A model generated the notes under the pieces. It did not search any database and was not told the DNA's origin. It worked only from the letters and a program-made list of their open reading frames with translations. The translations under genes and the position numbers were made by a program. From Xiphydria camelus (lineage: Eukaryota > Arthropoda > Insecta > Hymenoptera > Xiphydriidae), in NCBI GenBank assembly GCA_963678675.1, contig OY783194.1, positions 12,281,635 to 12,345,634 on the forward strand: DNA of 64,000 nt. The letters run 5' to 3'. Below are positions 10,037-20,797 of the stretch, in pieces; positions within the stretch are counted from its first letter, which is position 1; the number at the start of each line of letters is the position of its first letter.

Positions 10037-11550
10037 TTGGCTTCTACGGAGTATAAATCTACAAAACACGTTCATGATGATAAAAACAAGCCGGACAGCT
10101 TTTGTTACGTCTGCGGTTTGTTTACCCCTCCTAGAACCACAAAAAAAATCAACGATAAAGTTCAAGATGCATACGAATATTGTTTTGGATCTAAAATTTC
10201 GAATCAAGATAAAGACTGGGTCCCTCACACTGTCTGTGCCAACTGCTACAGAATTTTAAAGATATGTCACAGTACGAAGAACCTTTCTAATTTGAAATTT
10301 TCATCGCCAGTCGTATGGGGCATACCAGACAGAAGAGAAGATTGTTTCTTCTGTATGACAGTTACAATGGGATATAATTCCAAAAACAGAAATCAAATCA
10401 AATATGTATACACAAACAAAGTGAATCCAATCATTACTATTCAACAGAATAGTGGTCGTCGGAAGAAACTTTTAGAAGTATAAGCCAGCTATTGATGTAA
10501 GTGAAAGAGGGTTTGATGAAGACAGTGACATGGAAGTGAGTGCAAGTGATCTGGAATCAAGTTCAAGCGATGAGGAATTCAAAAAAAGAAATGAAACACC
10601 ACAGAAATTTAGCCAAACCGAATTGAGTGATTTAGGCAGAGAGCTGGGTCTATCAAAGGAAGCACATGAGCTTTTGGCGTCTAGGTTGAAAGAGAAAAAT
10701 CTCTTGGATAAAGGCACTAAGATAACTGTATATAGAAATCGTGAGAAAGTTCTTTATACAGGATAAGAAATTAGATTTAGTATATTGTGACAATGTCAAC
10801 GGACTAATTAATAGTTTTGAGACTGTAGTATATAAGCCAGAAGAGTGGCGTCTTTTCATAGACTCCTCAATCCGTAGTCTAAAAGCTATACTACTCCACA
10901 ACACGAACATTCTAACTCCGATACCTATAGCTCATTCAACAGCCTTGAAGGCATCTTATGATAACGTGAGTATAGTTTTTGATAAAATAAAATACTCTGA
11001 TCATAGCTGGCCTCTTTGTGGTGATTTAAAAATGATAGGGATCGTTCTCGGGATGCAGAGCGGAAACATCAAATATCCCTGCTTTTTATGTCTCTTTGGC
11101 AGCAGAAATCGATCAAATCACTATAAAAAGAAGGAATGGCCAGAGCACAAGTCTTTAGAACCCGAATCACCAAATGTTTTGAAATCGCCTCTTGTGGATG
11201 TATCAACAATTTTAATTCCACCTTTACATCTCAAACTTGGCCTAATGACTCAGTTCGTCAAAGCTTTGGATAAGTCGGGCGAATATTTTAAATATATTGC
11301 GCAGAAAATGCATACACTCTCTCTCAGTGACGCCAAATTAGAGGCAGGTATTTTTGACGGCCCGAAAATTCGGCAACTATTTAACGATGTCACTTTTACA
11401 AATCATATGACGAAAACGGAGCGAGCTGCATGGATAAGTTTTCGCGATGTATGCCAGAATTTCCTTGGAAATAAGAAAAGTCCAAATTATAAGAAGCTGG
11501 TGAGTGACATGATACAACAATTTCAAGTTCTAGGTTGCAATATTTCTCAT
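10037..11550 (+). pseudogene. Frameshifted gene of a widespread uncharacterised family
   Basis: Three consecutive pieces in three frames (10037-10483, 10530-10766, 10741-about 11550) belong to one protein. Piece 1 has paired cysteines (CYVCG, then WVPHTVCANCYRIL, then DCFFCM), likely zinc-binding. Piece 2 is acidic, then LSDLGRELGLSKEAHELLASR. Piece 3 carries the best-conserved block: EEWRLFIDSSIRSLKAILLH, CGDLKMIGIVLGMQ, CFLCLFGSR, LPPLHLKLGLMTQFVKALDK-like text, and FDGPKIRQLFND. I recall this layout from a multi-copy family with no assigned function in arthropod and cnidarian genomes, and suspect a transposon origin. Homology stops after GCNIS near 11550, so the C-terminus is missing. Two frameshifts and no clear ATG at the start mean it is not functional as it stands. 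Confidence 0.65.
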
Positions 11551-11710
11551 GCAGTATCATGCCGTATCATGCCGTATCCTTTTCTATATCTATTGATGGG
11601 ATGCACAAGATATTTTCTTGTGCACTTTAATAAAGGGTCTATAAATGGATCGTCTTCGAAGAGAAGGGTAATTCTACGGGTTCGTGTCAGAGGCATGACG
11701 AAAACTGATA

Positions 11711-11836
11711 TTTGAATCGCTTTTCTGTGGACAGGTTCTCGCCTGTCGCCCTCTACATTGTCGTGAACGATTTTTTGAATCGCTTTTCCGTGGCCAGGTT
11801 CTCGCCTGTCGCCCGCGACATTGTCGTGAACGATTT
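11711..11836 (+). repeat. Tandem duplication, two 63-bp units
   Basis: Units 11711-11773 and 11774-11836 both read TTGAATCGCTTTTC(T/C)GTGG, then CAGGTTCTCGCCTGTCGCCC, then ACATTGTCGTGAACGATT. The sequence just after (to 11874) is shared with 6606-6657. Confidence 0.75.
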
Positions 11837-11941
11837 GTCTCTCGCGATAAATTGCTCGCAAGCGTGGCCGAACCCTAATGGAATTCGCACATACCACGCG
11901 ACGCGACTTTCGTCGGCGACGCTAGTCTCCTGCGACCGGCA

Positions 11942-13121
11942 CACAGTGGGTTAGATCTGGAAAAATGTAGACAAAAATATAATGGGTCATTCTTTACATT
12001 TAAAATTTTGCAGACAGCTATTATTTACGCCCCTGATGACGAATCCGTTTCCGCGTTTTTTAAAAAACAAAATGGGGTGGGCTAAATCTCGAAAAATTTG
12101 AACAAAAATAAAAAAACTGATGTCGAACTATGACGGAGTTTTTACTTATTTCTCAAAGAGGGAGCATCAATACATGCTTTATCAAAAAGTAAGATAGGTA
12201 GCTGTCAATCCTGCGCGTATGTGACGTGTGTGTGACATTAATTTGGCTCAATGGAAGGTGTTCCTGAAGGTAAGTAGTATGTTTGCATATATTTTGATAT
12301 TTTAAAATAATGACCTTTTCTCATTAAACAAAATGATTAAAAACTGCGATTTACAGCATTTTGTAAAATAACTTATTGGTAGAAATCATTAAAAATAGTT
12401 TATCGCCCGCTACCGTCCAATCTAGTTTTATATTCATTGCATAGCTAATACCTTATGAAAAAGGAATTTTGGAGAAGTGTGTGCCAAAACTTGCCTATAC
12501 GAATTCGGCACAGCCTGAATCACTACCGCGTGCATTTTAAAGTCTGTGAGAAGTTATGCGAAAAAGAGCGCGGAGCGTATAATCGGTCCTCTTCACGCCG
12601 GTATCGTGGGACTTTACCTAGTTACTTTTTACAAACAACAACGGATTTATAATCAGCGACCAAAAAAACCTCAACATTCTCAGTTTTGGGAAAAACTTAA
12701 ATTTTTTTAAAGGAGTTCCACCATATTGGATTCGCCATTTTGTTTTTAAAACATACGAAAACGAATTCGAAATTAGCAACCCAAGAAAATCCAGAATCTG
12801 CAGTTTTTTAAAAATCTGATACGTTTTTCACGAAAGGGTCTGCCATATTGGATCTGCCATTTTGATTTTGAAACATATGAAAACGGATTTATGATCAATG
12901 ACCCAAAAAAACCCATACTCCTCATTTTCGGACAAAATTGATAATTTTTTACAAGAGGGTTTGCCATATATTGGATATATTGGACCGCCATTTTGTTTTT
13001 TAAAAAATGCGGAAACGGATTCGTCATCAGGGACGTAAATAATAGCTGTCTGCAAAATTTTAAATGTAAAGAATGACCCATTATATTTTTGTCCACATTT
13101 TTCCAGATCTAGCCCACTGTG
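11942..13121. mobile_element. Transib-like non-autonomous element, 1180 bp, TSD CGGCA
   Basis: Left end CACAGTGGGTTAGATCTGGA and right end (reverse complement CACAGTGGGCTAGATCTGGA) form inverted repeats of about 135 bp (11942-12076 and 12987-13121) with only about five mismatches. Direct repeats CGGCA flank it exactly at 11937-11941 and 13122-13126. A 5-bp GC-rich duplication with termini CAC(A/T)(A/G)TG is typical of Transib, the superfamily related to RAG1; CACAGTG equals the RSS heptamer. A second terminus-like stretch sits at about 12074-12110. Positions 12640-13000 hold about three diverged 120-bp units, each with CCATATTGGAT..GCCATTTTG. No transposase is encoded. Confidence 0.65.
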
Positions 13122-13172
13122 CGGCATGCTCAAGTCTCGAATACTCGCGTCGCCGAGACTGTTCCGTCGCAC

Positions 13173-13652
13173 AATTGTTTTCTTTTATTTCACAACGATT
13201 TATTTTGTTGTTTGGCAATATGTTTATATGTATTCGAAAGAGCTCTTTCTGCTCTACAGAATTGTTTTAATTGTTATTTCGAATAAATGAGTTTTTTCTT
13301 ATTTTTCTGTCTTAGAAATGGAATATCCAGGAGGCAAAAATCAGCAGTTTCGACATCTGCTTTTCTTCGCTTTTCATCGAGGTTAAAAAGCTGCTGAAGC
13401 CGCTCGGGATATTTGCGACGTGTACGAAGAAAGTGTATAGGTGAGTCTTTGACAAAAAAGATGTCGAAAACGCTGATTTTTGCCTCCTGGATATTCCATT
13501 TCTAAGCCAGAAAAATAATTAAAAATTGTTATTCGAAAAAACAATTATAACAGTTTTGTAGAGGAGAAAGAGCTCTTTCAAATAAATATAAACACTTGGC
13601 GAAACAGTAAACAAATCATTGTAAAATAAAAGAAAATAAAAGAAAACGCTAC
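13173..13652. repeat. Imperfect palindrome, arms about 230 bp
   Basis: Left and right arms mirror around about 13411. The best inner match is GAAATGGAATATCCAGGAGG plus CAAAAATCAGC (13317 onward) against its complement ending near 13503. Outer matches include GAAAGAGCTCTTTC on both sides. The outer arms have drifted much more than the inner 50 bp, which suggests a younger foldback within an older one. Confidence 0.6.
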
Positions 13653-13727
13653 GAATTTATTTTCCAACCCAATAGCATCGCGATCATAAATACTTCGCAA
13701 AACTAGGGTTAATCTCGCTATCAGTGA

Positions 13728-14030
13728 AGCGGCATGTTTCGGCGAATCGAGGTTGCTAATGAGTTCGTAGTCCCGCACCTTTCCTGAAAGGGTTAATTAC
13801 TGGACGATTCGGAATGAACCTTGTTTGCCATAATATTCGGTTATCTATTGAAATCGTCATTTCTCTCATTTACAAAGCTGAATGCATTTCGAATGCATTC
13901 GAAATATAGCGGTATCTGCGAGAAGTGATTCATTACAATTCGTTCGGTAATTAGCCTTCCGGGAAAGGTGCAGGACTGCGAACATATTAGCAGTCTTTGT
14001 TTGCCGAAATATACCGCCCGAACTGCGTGC
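13728..14030. repeat. Palindromic pair of family P modules
   Basis: Positions 13728-13820 and the reverse complement of 13930-14030 are the same module (ATGTTTCGGCGAAT, GTCCCGCACCTTTCC, GGTTAATTACTGGACGATTC). This appears to be the two-armed form of family P. Confidence 0.6.
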
Positions 14031-14575
14031 ACTATAATATAATTTGTAATGTATGTGAGATTCTGAGAAACAGCGATTAATATTTCATCACGGTCAAATT
14101 TGGAAGTAAAATTCCTTCATTCCGTTTATGATTTTCTAGAAATGTGTCAGTTTAGTGAATACTTCGTTAGCTCGATCAAAGTTACTTCGTATACTGAGAA
14201 AAGAGTTTATTTGCAATTAATAAATGTATACTTGATTACGGCGGTAAAGATACAGTAGTCATTATCGATGATGTTGGCGGAGGGAATATAGTGTTTTATG
14301 TTTTTATCACCCTTTCCTGATGGTTCCAGAGAAAAGATGTTGGTACCAGACATTTTCTCAAGGTACGGTAACAATGACTGGTGGCGACGCGGGTCTTGCG
14401 ACTTCAGTAGCGTAGTGTGCGAGCTATGCATCTCCAGTTCCTTACGACTTGAGTTCGCAACTTAGGTATCGGATACCTGCGTAGCGTAGTGTGCGAAGGG
14501 CCTAATACTGACCACTAGTGTGCTAGCAAACAGCTTGGCACCGACTCCAAAAAAATACTATTACAGTACCTACTT
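14031..14575. other. Unassigned noncoding stretch
   Basis: No gene is visible. Positions 14466-14503 share a short repeat with 6711-6752. The LINE described next probably starts at its right edge. Confidence 0.4.
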
Positions 14576-14875
14576 TGGGACTTGGTTAGCGGTTGTGGAG
14601 GCGTGCGGTTGGGGTGTGAGAGGTAGTGTGTGAGAAGCGAAATAATAAGTGAATATAAATATAAGAAAGCAGAAAAATGAGGTAAGCGTGGAGGAAAGAT
14701 AGGTAGTAAACGGATAAGATAATAGAATAGGTGAGGGAAGAGGAAGAAAGGCAGAAATTAAGGAAAAAGAAAGCGTGGGAGATATTGAGGTTAGGGCAAG
14801 TTTAGGAGGTTTGAACAGCGGGCGTAAGGGGTCAAGCGGGAAAGAGTTAAGGTAGGAAGTGTTCAACAAGAAACG

Positions 14876-16851
14876 ATGGTCGATAAGGAAGATCGCGGGC
14901 GAGCGAAATCGGGAAGAAAAGGGGAAGCGGGAAAATCAAAAGTAGGGCGGCCATCGAATGCGGAGAGGCTATTAAAAGCATCAGGGAATGAGATAGACAA
15001 AATGTAGAGCAAGGGGAATTTGGAAGAGGTAGAACAAGAAGCCCAAGGAATTTCTAAAAGAAGGGGGGATGCAAAAGTTGAAGAGGAAAAAGGGGCGGAG
15101 ATAGGGAAGGCAGCAGGCGGTAAAGACGAGATAATTGAAGCGATAAGGGGATTAGCGGGGCAAATAACAGATTTAAAAAGCGAGGTACGGGGGGAAAGAG
15201 AGAGCCTCAAAGAAGCAATAAGGAAAAACGGCGAGGAGCTAGAAAGGAGGGAAGAAAGCTGGGCTAAGGAGATAGACAAGTTAGAGAACAGAATAAAAAA
15301 ACTGGAAAAGAGACAAACTCCCGAGAAGTTGGAAATGGAAGTTGCTGTCGCGGTGGGAAAAAGAATGGAGGAATTAGAAGCAAAATGGAAAGAAAAGGGA
15401 GAGGGAAACGCAGTAATGAGTGACGGAGAATTACGAAGGCTTAAGGGGGGGGGGGTCTAAAAATCAATTTTTTTTATTGCCTTTTCTTATAGTAAAACAT
15501 TTAAAGAATGTTGTGTCCAAATTTCAAGTCAATCGGAGCAATACTCTCAGTCATACCGTATGTCCCACTCTGTACGGGCCAGTTTGAAAGTTACCTTCAG
15601 GGAGGCTTGGTCGGTAATCGAAACATTTAATACCGGTAGAAGTCGAGTCGGTAGTTAGAGTTGGTATCAATTCGGGAGATAGAAGCGTCTAACCTCGAAA
15701 TTATGAATTTGTGAATAATGGTGAGTAATTTCCATTATTCACAAATTCATAATTTCGAAGTTAGACGCTTCGATCACCCGAATTGACATCAACTCTAACT
15801 ACCGACTCGACTTCTACCGGTATTAAATGACTCAAGTACCGACCAAGCCTCCTCGAAGGTAACTTCAAACTGGCCCGTACAGAGTGGGACATACGGTAGA
15901 CCTGTAAGTCTCCGCTCCTCTAATACTGCGGAGCGGCAAGAACTCGGCACTTTAAACGCTTGTTTCTCAAAACCAAGTTTTAAAAGTCCATGGACATCGT
16001 CATTTAAGAACTACTGCACCGATTCTTTTCAAATTTTGTACACACTTTCTACATATAAAATACCAGACCCCTACGTTTTTCTTTTCTTTTTTTTGTTACA
16101 TTAAGGGGGTTTTACAGCAACAAAATGACGCATTTATTCGTTAAATATCGCAATTTTTACTTCAAACAACCACCAAAAATTTTAAAATGAAAAAAAAGAT
16201 TAAAGAAAAACGTAGGGGTCTAGAACAACATCTGTTTTAACTAAATTGCTTTGATTTTTTGATTTGAGATAATTCAGCGCTGAAATATAGTGTCCACCGC
16301 AAATCATCTTTTCTAAAAGGCGTCCTCGAAAATGCTTCGTCACCGGCTTATTTCTCAATATTTTTCTACAAAAAAATTACAAAATGTTGTTCGAATGATG
16401 CTTTGTAACATGCGAAACATTAGAATATATCTACTTCAACAATAGCTCTAAGAAAAATTCGGTAATCAAAGGGCTTAAAATAAAGAACAATAACGTGAAA
16501 GAGGAAGTGAGGGAGTTCTTCTTAAATGAATTGGGAGTGGAAGTGGTAGTACGATGGGCAAGAATAATAGGAAAGACTGAGGGAGTGATTGTGGTAAAAA
16601 TGGAGGAGTGGAAAGATAAACAGAAAATAATGAAAAGAAAGTATAGGCTGGGATCAAGAAGAATCTATATCGAGCAGGACTTAACGAAAGAAGAAAGGGA
16701 TATTCAGAGAGAACTATCAAGCATAGCAAGGGAAGAGCGAGGGGTGGGAAAAGACGCAAAAGTGGGATATCAGAAGACATACGTAGATGGGATCTGGAAG
16801 TATTTGTCCAAAATAAGAAGGGCGCAGAGTAGGGAAGGAAATTTTCAGTAG
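14876..16851 (+). pseudogene. LINE ORF1 (L1 ORF1p-like nucleic-acid-binding protein), interrupted
   Basis: ATG at 14876 opens a lysine/glutamate-rich protein with a basic GRPSNAERLLKASG start, an in-frame TAG at 15005-15007, then a long coiled coil (about 15110-15400; heptad-rich KEEIRKNGEELERREE-like text). The frame runs to LRRLK at 15440, where a TTAA element is inserted. It resumes exactly in frame after the second TTAA (from 16479) with a compact domain: REFFLNELGVEVVVRWARII, a RRIYIEQDLTKEERDIQREL block and VGYQKTYVDGIW. This order matches L1-type ORF1 proteins (coiled coil, RNA-recognition-like fold, C-terminal domain) that coat element RNA. It ends at TAG 16849-16851. Confidence 0.7.
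15445..16474. mobile_element. TTAA-target element inserted in the LINE ORF1, with a large internal hairpin
   Basis: Copies of TTAA flank it (15441-15444, 16475-16478), and joining across them restores the ORF1 reading frame, so the limits are well supported. It starts with G11. Inside, 15554-15721 and 15732-15898 are inverted copies about 168 bp long (TACCGTATGTCCCACTCTGT ends) around a 10-bp loop. The phrase AAGTCAATCGG.(C/G)CAATA also occurs in the TTAA element at 48755-49477. Its two outer ends are not clearly inverted repeats, so piggyBac, Kolobok or another TTAA group cannot be separated. Confidence 0.6.
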
Positions 16852-16882
16852 GACCAGCAGAAATGATGTTAGAATGGAGGTT

Positions 16883-18248
16883 ATGAGGGAAGAATGCATG
16901 GTTAAAAAGAACGAATGTAAGATGCTTTGTTTGAATGTAGCAGGTTTGAAGAATAAAGACAGAGACTTTTGGATATATATTCAGGATTATGACTACGTAG
17001 GACTTTGCGAAACTTGGATAGAAGAAAAAGAGTGAGAAGGACTGGTACGAATCTTGCCGAGAAACTATATTTGGAAAAGTCAGTTCGCAGTCAGAGCAAA
17101 AGGAAAAGGTAGAGCTAGTGGAGGAATATTAACGGGTGTGAGAGAGAATATAGAGGAAAATACAGAATTATATAGAACGTGCATTGGTGCAATTGGGAGA
17201 TGTTTGAAGATAGATGAGGAGTGGTGGAATGTGTGGACGGTGTATAATAGGGACAAGGTGAGAAAGTTAATGACAGGCCTAAAAGACTGTATTGAAGAGA
17301 GAGAGGAAGTCCCCCTACCAGTGGGAGGGGATTTTAATGCGAGAATAGGGAGCCAGGGCAACAGCAATGAAAAGAATGAAGGACGAGAAGTAGGAAGATC
17401 ATCAAAGGACCAAGAGATGAACTCAGAGGGGGAAAGTTTAATTAGACAACTGGAGGAAACATGATGGATGATTCTAAATGGCTGTACCAAAGGGGATGAG
17501 AGAGGAGAGTTCACGTATGTCAGCAAAATAGGGGCATCAGTAATAGACTACGAGATCACGAACATAAAAGGGAAGGATAAAATAGAAGAGTTTGTGGTAG
17601 GGGAAAGAATCGAGTCTGATCATCAACCATTGGAAGTTAAAATCAAAGGAGAGAGAGGGGGAGGGAGAGAGCGTAGGGAGAAAGGCGAACGAAGAAAGTA
17701 AGGACAAAGAAAAGGAGGTGATAATGTGGTCTGAAGAAGGCATAAACATGTTTAAGGCAAGGATGGAGGGTAGGCTATTCATGGAAGAAAAGTGCAATGA
17801 GGCGTGAGAAGAGCTGAGAGCGACAGTCTCAAGTAGCATGGAGAGAAAGAAAGTAAAAAGGAAGACCTGGAAGATAGGTCACAAGAACTGGTGAGACAGA
17901 GAGTTTGGTAGGAAGAAGAGAAAAGTGAAGAGGATTTACAAGAAATGTGGAAAAGGGGAAAAGATACCACAGACGGTTACGTGAAGGAGAGAGCTGCTTT
18001 TAGAGAGCTGTGCAAGGAAAAAGAAAAAATAAGAAAAGAAGAAGAATTAGCGGAAATTAAAGAAGTGAAGAATAGGAAAGACATATGGAGATATATAAAT
18101 AAATATAGGAAGAAGAGATCGAATAGTAGTGACAGAATCAAGCAGGAGGAGTGGAGAAAGCACTTTATGGAGCAGCTAGGAGGTACGGACGAAGTACAAT
18201 GGGCGCTGGTAGAGAACAGGAACATGGAAGAAAATGAGCCAGATAGAC
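16883..18248 (+). pseudogene. LINE ORF2, APE-type endonuclease and linker, several stops
   Basis: From ATG 16883 the frame gives MLCLNVAGLKNK and YVGLCETWIEEKE, the first conserved endonuclease motifs. An in-frame TGA follows at 17033-17035. The same frame continues with GGILTGVRENIEE, VGGDFNARIG (the metal/DNA-binding GDFNAR motif), a second TGA at 17462-17464, and SVIDYEITN with ESDHQPLEVKIK, the closing SDHxP motif with the catalytic histidine. The frame stops at 17701; the linker to about 18248 changes frame more than once. Target-primed retrotransposition uses this endonuclease to nick DNA; the stops make it inactive. The reverse transcriptase domain is not in the window. Confidence 0.75.
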
Positions 18249-18903
18249 CAGTCGACAAGTGCATTAATAGCGGGAGCAATTCCCGACAAGCTGGAAATAA
18301 TTTTAATTTATTTGATTTGGTGTTAAAAAGTACGTATTAAATTTGCTCCCCCCATAAAGCCCGGATTTGGCCGCCATCTTAAGAAAAGGGACTAAAAAAC
18401 GTTTTTTCTTTATTATTTGTTAATAACTCGATTTCTATAAACTTTAGAGCAAAAATGTAGTTACAAAAATTAAAGCAAATTAAATTATCTATAAAAATGT
18501 TCTATGTCTTTTTTCCGTGCGACCATCTGGTTCGAAGTTATATGGGCATCAAAAGCTGGATATATTATTTAATATTTTCTTTATTCTAGGCATATTTAAA
18601 AACAAGCAACTGCTATCATGCTTTCATGATTGCATTCATATTTTGTTTTCTATCGGTCAACCCTACTCCTCCTCCTGTTATATACGGAATGTTTAACTCA
18701 AGGTCATTAACCCTGTAAGCACCTAGACAAGGAATGTCGGGTGTAAGCATCTGGACAGGGAAAGTCGGGCTTTCCCGATCGAGCCTCCCGTTGGGGTGTT
18801 ACCAAGGACGGTTCGAACCATTTGATAAATCACAATTGGAAATATCTCGCGAAACATACGGTTAATCTTGCCAGGTAAAAGCGGTCTAATTCGGCGAACA
18901 TAG

Positions 18904-18946
18904 GCCGCGAATGCCGCGAATGCCGCGAATGCCGCGAATGCCGCGA
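18904..18946 (+). repeat. 9-bp tandem repeat (CCGCGAATG), about 4.7 copies
   Basis: The unit CCGCGAATG repeats with no variation until the last copy. It falls in a family P-like stretch (TTCGGCGAACATAGGCCGCGAATG). The alanine/phenylalanine-rich frame seen here on the minus strand is an artefact of the repeat. Confidence 0.85.
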
Positions 18947-19079
18947 TCGTCGCGAGCCATTTCTGCAATGCCTACTCGATGGGGGATCGCCAGAATGCGA
19001 ATGCCGAGCCGGACTAAAGGGAGGGAATGTCGAATTCAGTCGATGGCCAGGGAAAATCCAATGATAGTGTATCCAGGTT

Positions 19080-19607
19080 ACCAAACCTAGCATCGTTCCA
19101 CCAACCAAAGATGCAGCTCATTTGCACTCCTTCCGTACTTACCATCAGATACAGCTATGGTATGGAAATGAAAAATCAGCTTTAAATTGGGGATGTAAAA
19201 ATTCAAAGAATGGGTTAATGCCCATTGCTACTTTACAAGATGCAGCTCCCCAAGAATTACTGAAACTTATTTCTTGTAAATGCGCTAAAGGTTGTAATGC
19301 AGCTTGTCACTGCCGCAAAGCAGGTTTGTATTGCTCAGTACTGTGTGTATTTTGCCAGGGCAAATCTTGTTCGAATACTTCGGAAGTGGTCGAATTATCC
19401 GTCGAAGACTATGAGGAGAATTTCCCTATCGATATAGAAAGAGATATAAACCAATCAATAGAATATTCTGCACATTATGAACCATATCCGGAATATGAGA
19501 CAGATGTTGAAGACATTCAGCATGATATTAAGGATTATATTGAACAACCAGTAACATCAAAAAGGCGAAAAAACTCTAATAAGCCTACAATCTCAAAAGA
19601 AACTTGA
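19080..19607 (+). pseudogene. C-terminal fragment of an uncharacterised family with a cysteine-rich CXC-like motif
   Basis: Open from about 19080 (VPPTKDAAHLHSFRTYHQIQ, then LWYGNE) to the TGA at 19605-19607. The diagnostic part is CKCAKGCNAACHCRKAGLYC followed by SVLCVFCQGKSCSN, a dense cysteine cluster like tesmin/TSO1 CXC motifs. The tail is acidic. I recall the order 'PPTxxAAxxHSxRxYxQxQ.W.G' then this cysteine cluster as the C-terminus of a large multi-copy insect family without known function. The fragment at 40003-40434 looks like the middle of the same family. Its position inside family Q termini suggests it was carried by a transposon. The N-terminal two thirds are missing. Confidence 0.6.
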
Positions 19608-20797
19608 AGTCATCTAAGTTGGTGGCATAGTGGATTAGGCCTATTGGGGAGACCGCTTTAAAAAAAACGCGCCGGGTACTTTACCTCTATGTGCTATGGA
19701 AGCAAGTACAAGAGAGTATGTGATATGATTTCTTTACCAAATAAAAATGTATATCACCAAAAAGCAATTGAATGTGTTTAAGAGTGCCTACAATAAGAAA
19801 ATTAATAAGTTTCGAGAGTTCGACGCCAATACCTTCAACACAGGTAGTCGTATAAAAAATGTACCTACATAACGTTTTTAATAGAGTATCTACTCTTCTT
19901 TAATTTTGATAACTACATATTTTGCTATAAAATTGATACTAATCGAGATATTTGCTAATATTAAGAAACAATTCCTGTTTTTGGCCCTTTTTCAGCATAG
20001 CGGCTAAATTCGGGCCGGTTTGAGGGTGCAAAATTAATAGGTATCTTGATGGTCAAAGGAAAGCAGATAAAAATTTATTCGAACTTGTCCGGATTTGCTC
20101 TCGCTATTAATGCACTTATCGACTGGCAACTCGAAATTTCGGGCATTAAAAAACACCAGAGAAAAAGCGATAGACCGTCCTTGATAACTCCCCAACGGGA
20201 AGCTCGATCGGGAAAGCCCGACTTTCCCTGTCCAGATGCTTATACCCGACATTCGTTGTCTAGGTGCTTACAGGGTTAATGACCTTGAGTTAAACATTCC
20301 GTATACAACAGGAGTAGGGTTGGCCGACAGAAAACAAATATAAATGCAATCATGAAAGCATAACACCAGTTGCTTGTTTTTAAACATGCCTACAGAATGA
20401 AGAAAATAATAAATGCCTATAATATATCCAGTTTTTGATGCCCATATAACTTCGAACCAGATAGTCGCACGGAGAAAATACATAGAACATTTTTATAGAT
20501 AATTTAATTAGCTTTAATTTTTGTAACTAAATTTTTGCTCTAAAGTTTATAGAAATCGAGTTATTAAGAAATAATAAAGAAAAAACGTTTTTTAGCCCCT
20601 TTTTTTAAGATGGCGGCCAAATCCGGGCTTTCTGGGGGGTGCAAATTTAATACGTGCTTTTTAACACCAAATCAAAGAAATTAAAATTATTTCCAGCTTG
20701 TCCGGAATTGCTCCCGCTATCAGCTATTTTATACGACTTGGCGACTGGCCTAAGAAGTAAGTGACGAGGAAATAGAGAACCAGATTAGGAGTCTAAA

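Larger units (their letters stand above)
18249..20748. mobile_element. Composite foldback element (family Q) carrying a gene fragment
   Basis: Positions 18249-18812 and the reverse complement of 20165-20748 match over about 560 bp at roughly 90 percent by eye. Ends read CCAGTCG(A/C)CAAGT, then TAGCGGGAGCAATTCC. A third copy of the same terminus lies at about 19975-20130, in right-arm orientation. So an original unit may be 18249-20130 with a second end added beside it. The unit encloses the cysteine-rich coding relic at 19080-19607. It interrupts the LINE linker. The true TSD is not clear. Confidence 0.6.
14576..20797 (+). mobile_element. Dead LINE (ORF1 plus endonuclease and linker), split by two insertions
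   Basis: A purine-rich plus-strand element with a 5' leader (about 14576-14875), ORF1 (14876-16851), the start of ORF2 (16883-18248) and one more coding shred at 20753-20797 (DEEIENQIRSLK, the segment usually just ahead of the reverse transcriptase domain). Insertions at 15445-16474 and 18249-20748 break it, and the element at 20798 cuts off the rest, so no reverse transcriptase remains. An L1-type ORF1 with an APE-type endonuclease is a LINE arrangement I recall from hymenopteran genomes; the exact clade is undetermined. Confidence 0.7.

Noticed and set aside
18723..18968. Frame with AFAAFAAFAA text
   Set aside because: A direct product of the 9-bp tandem repeat.
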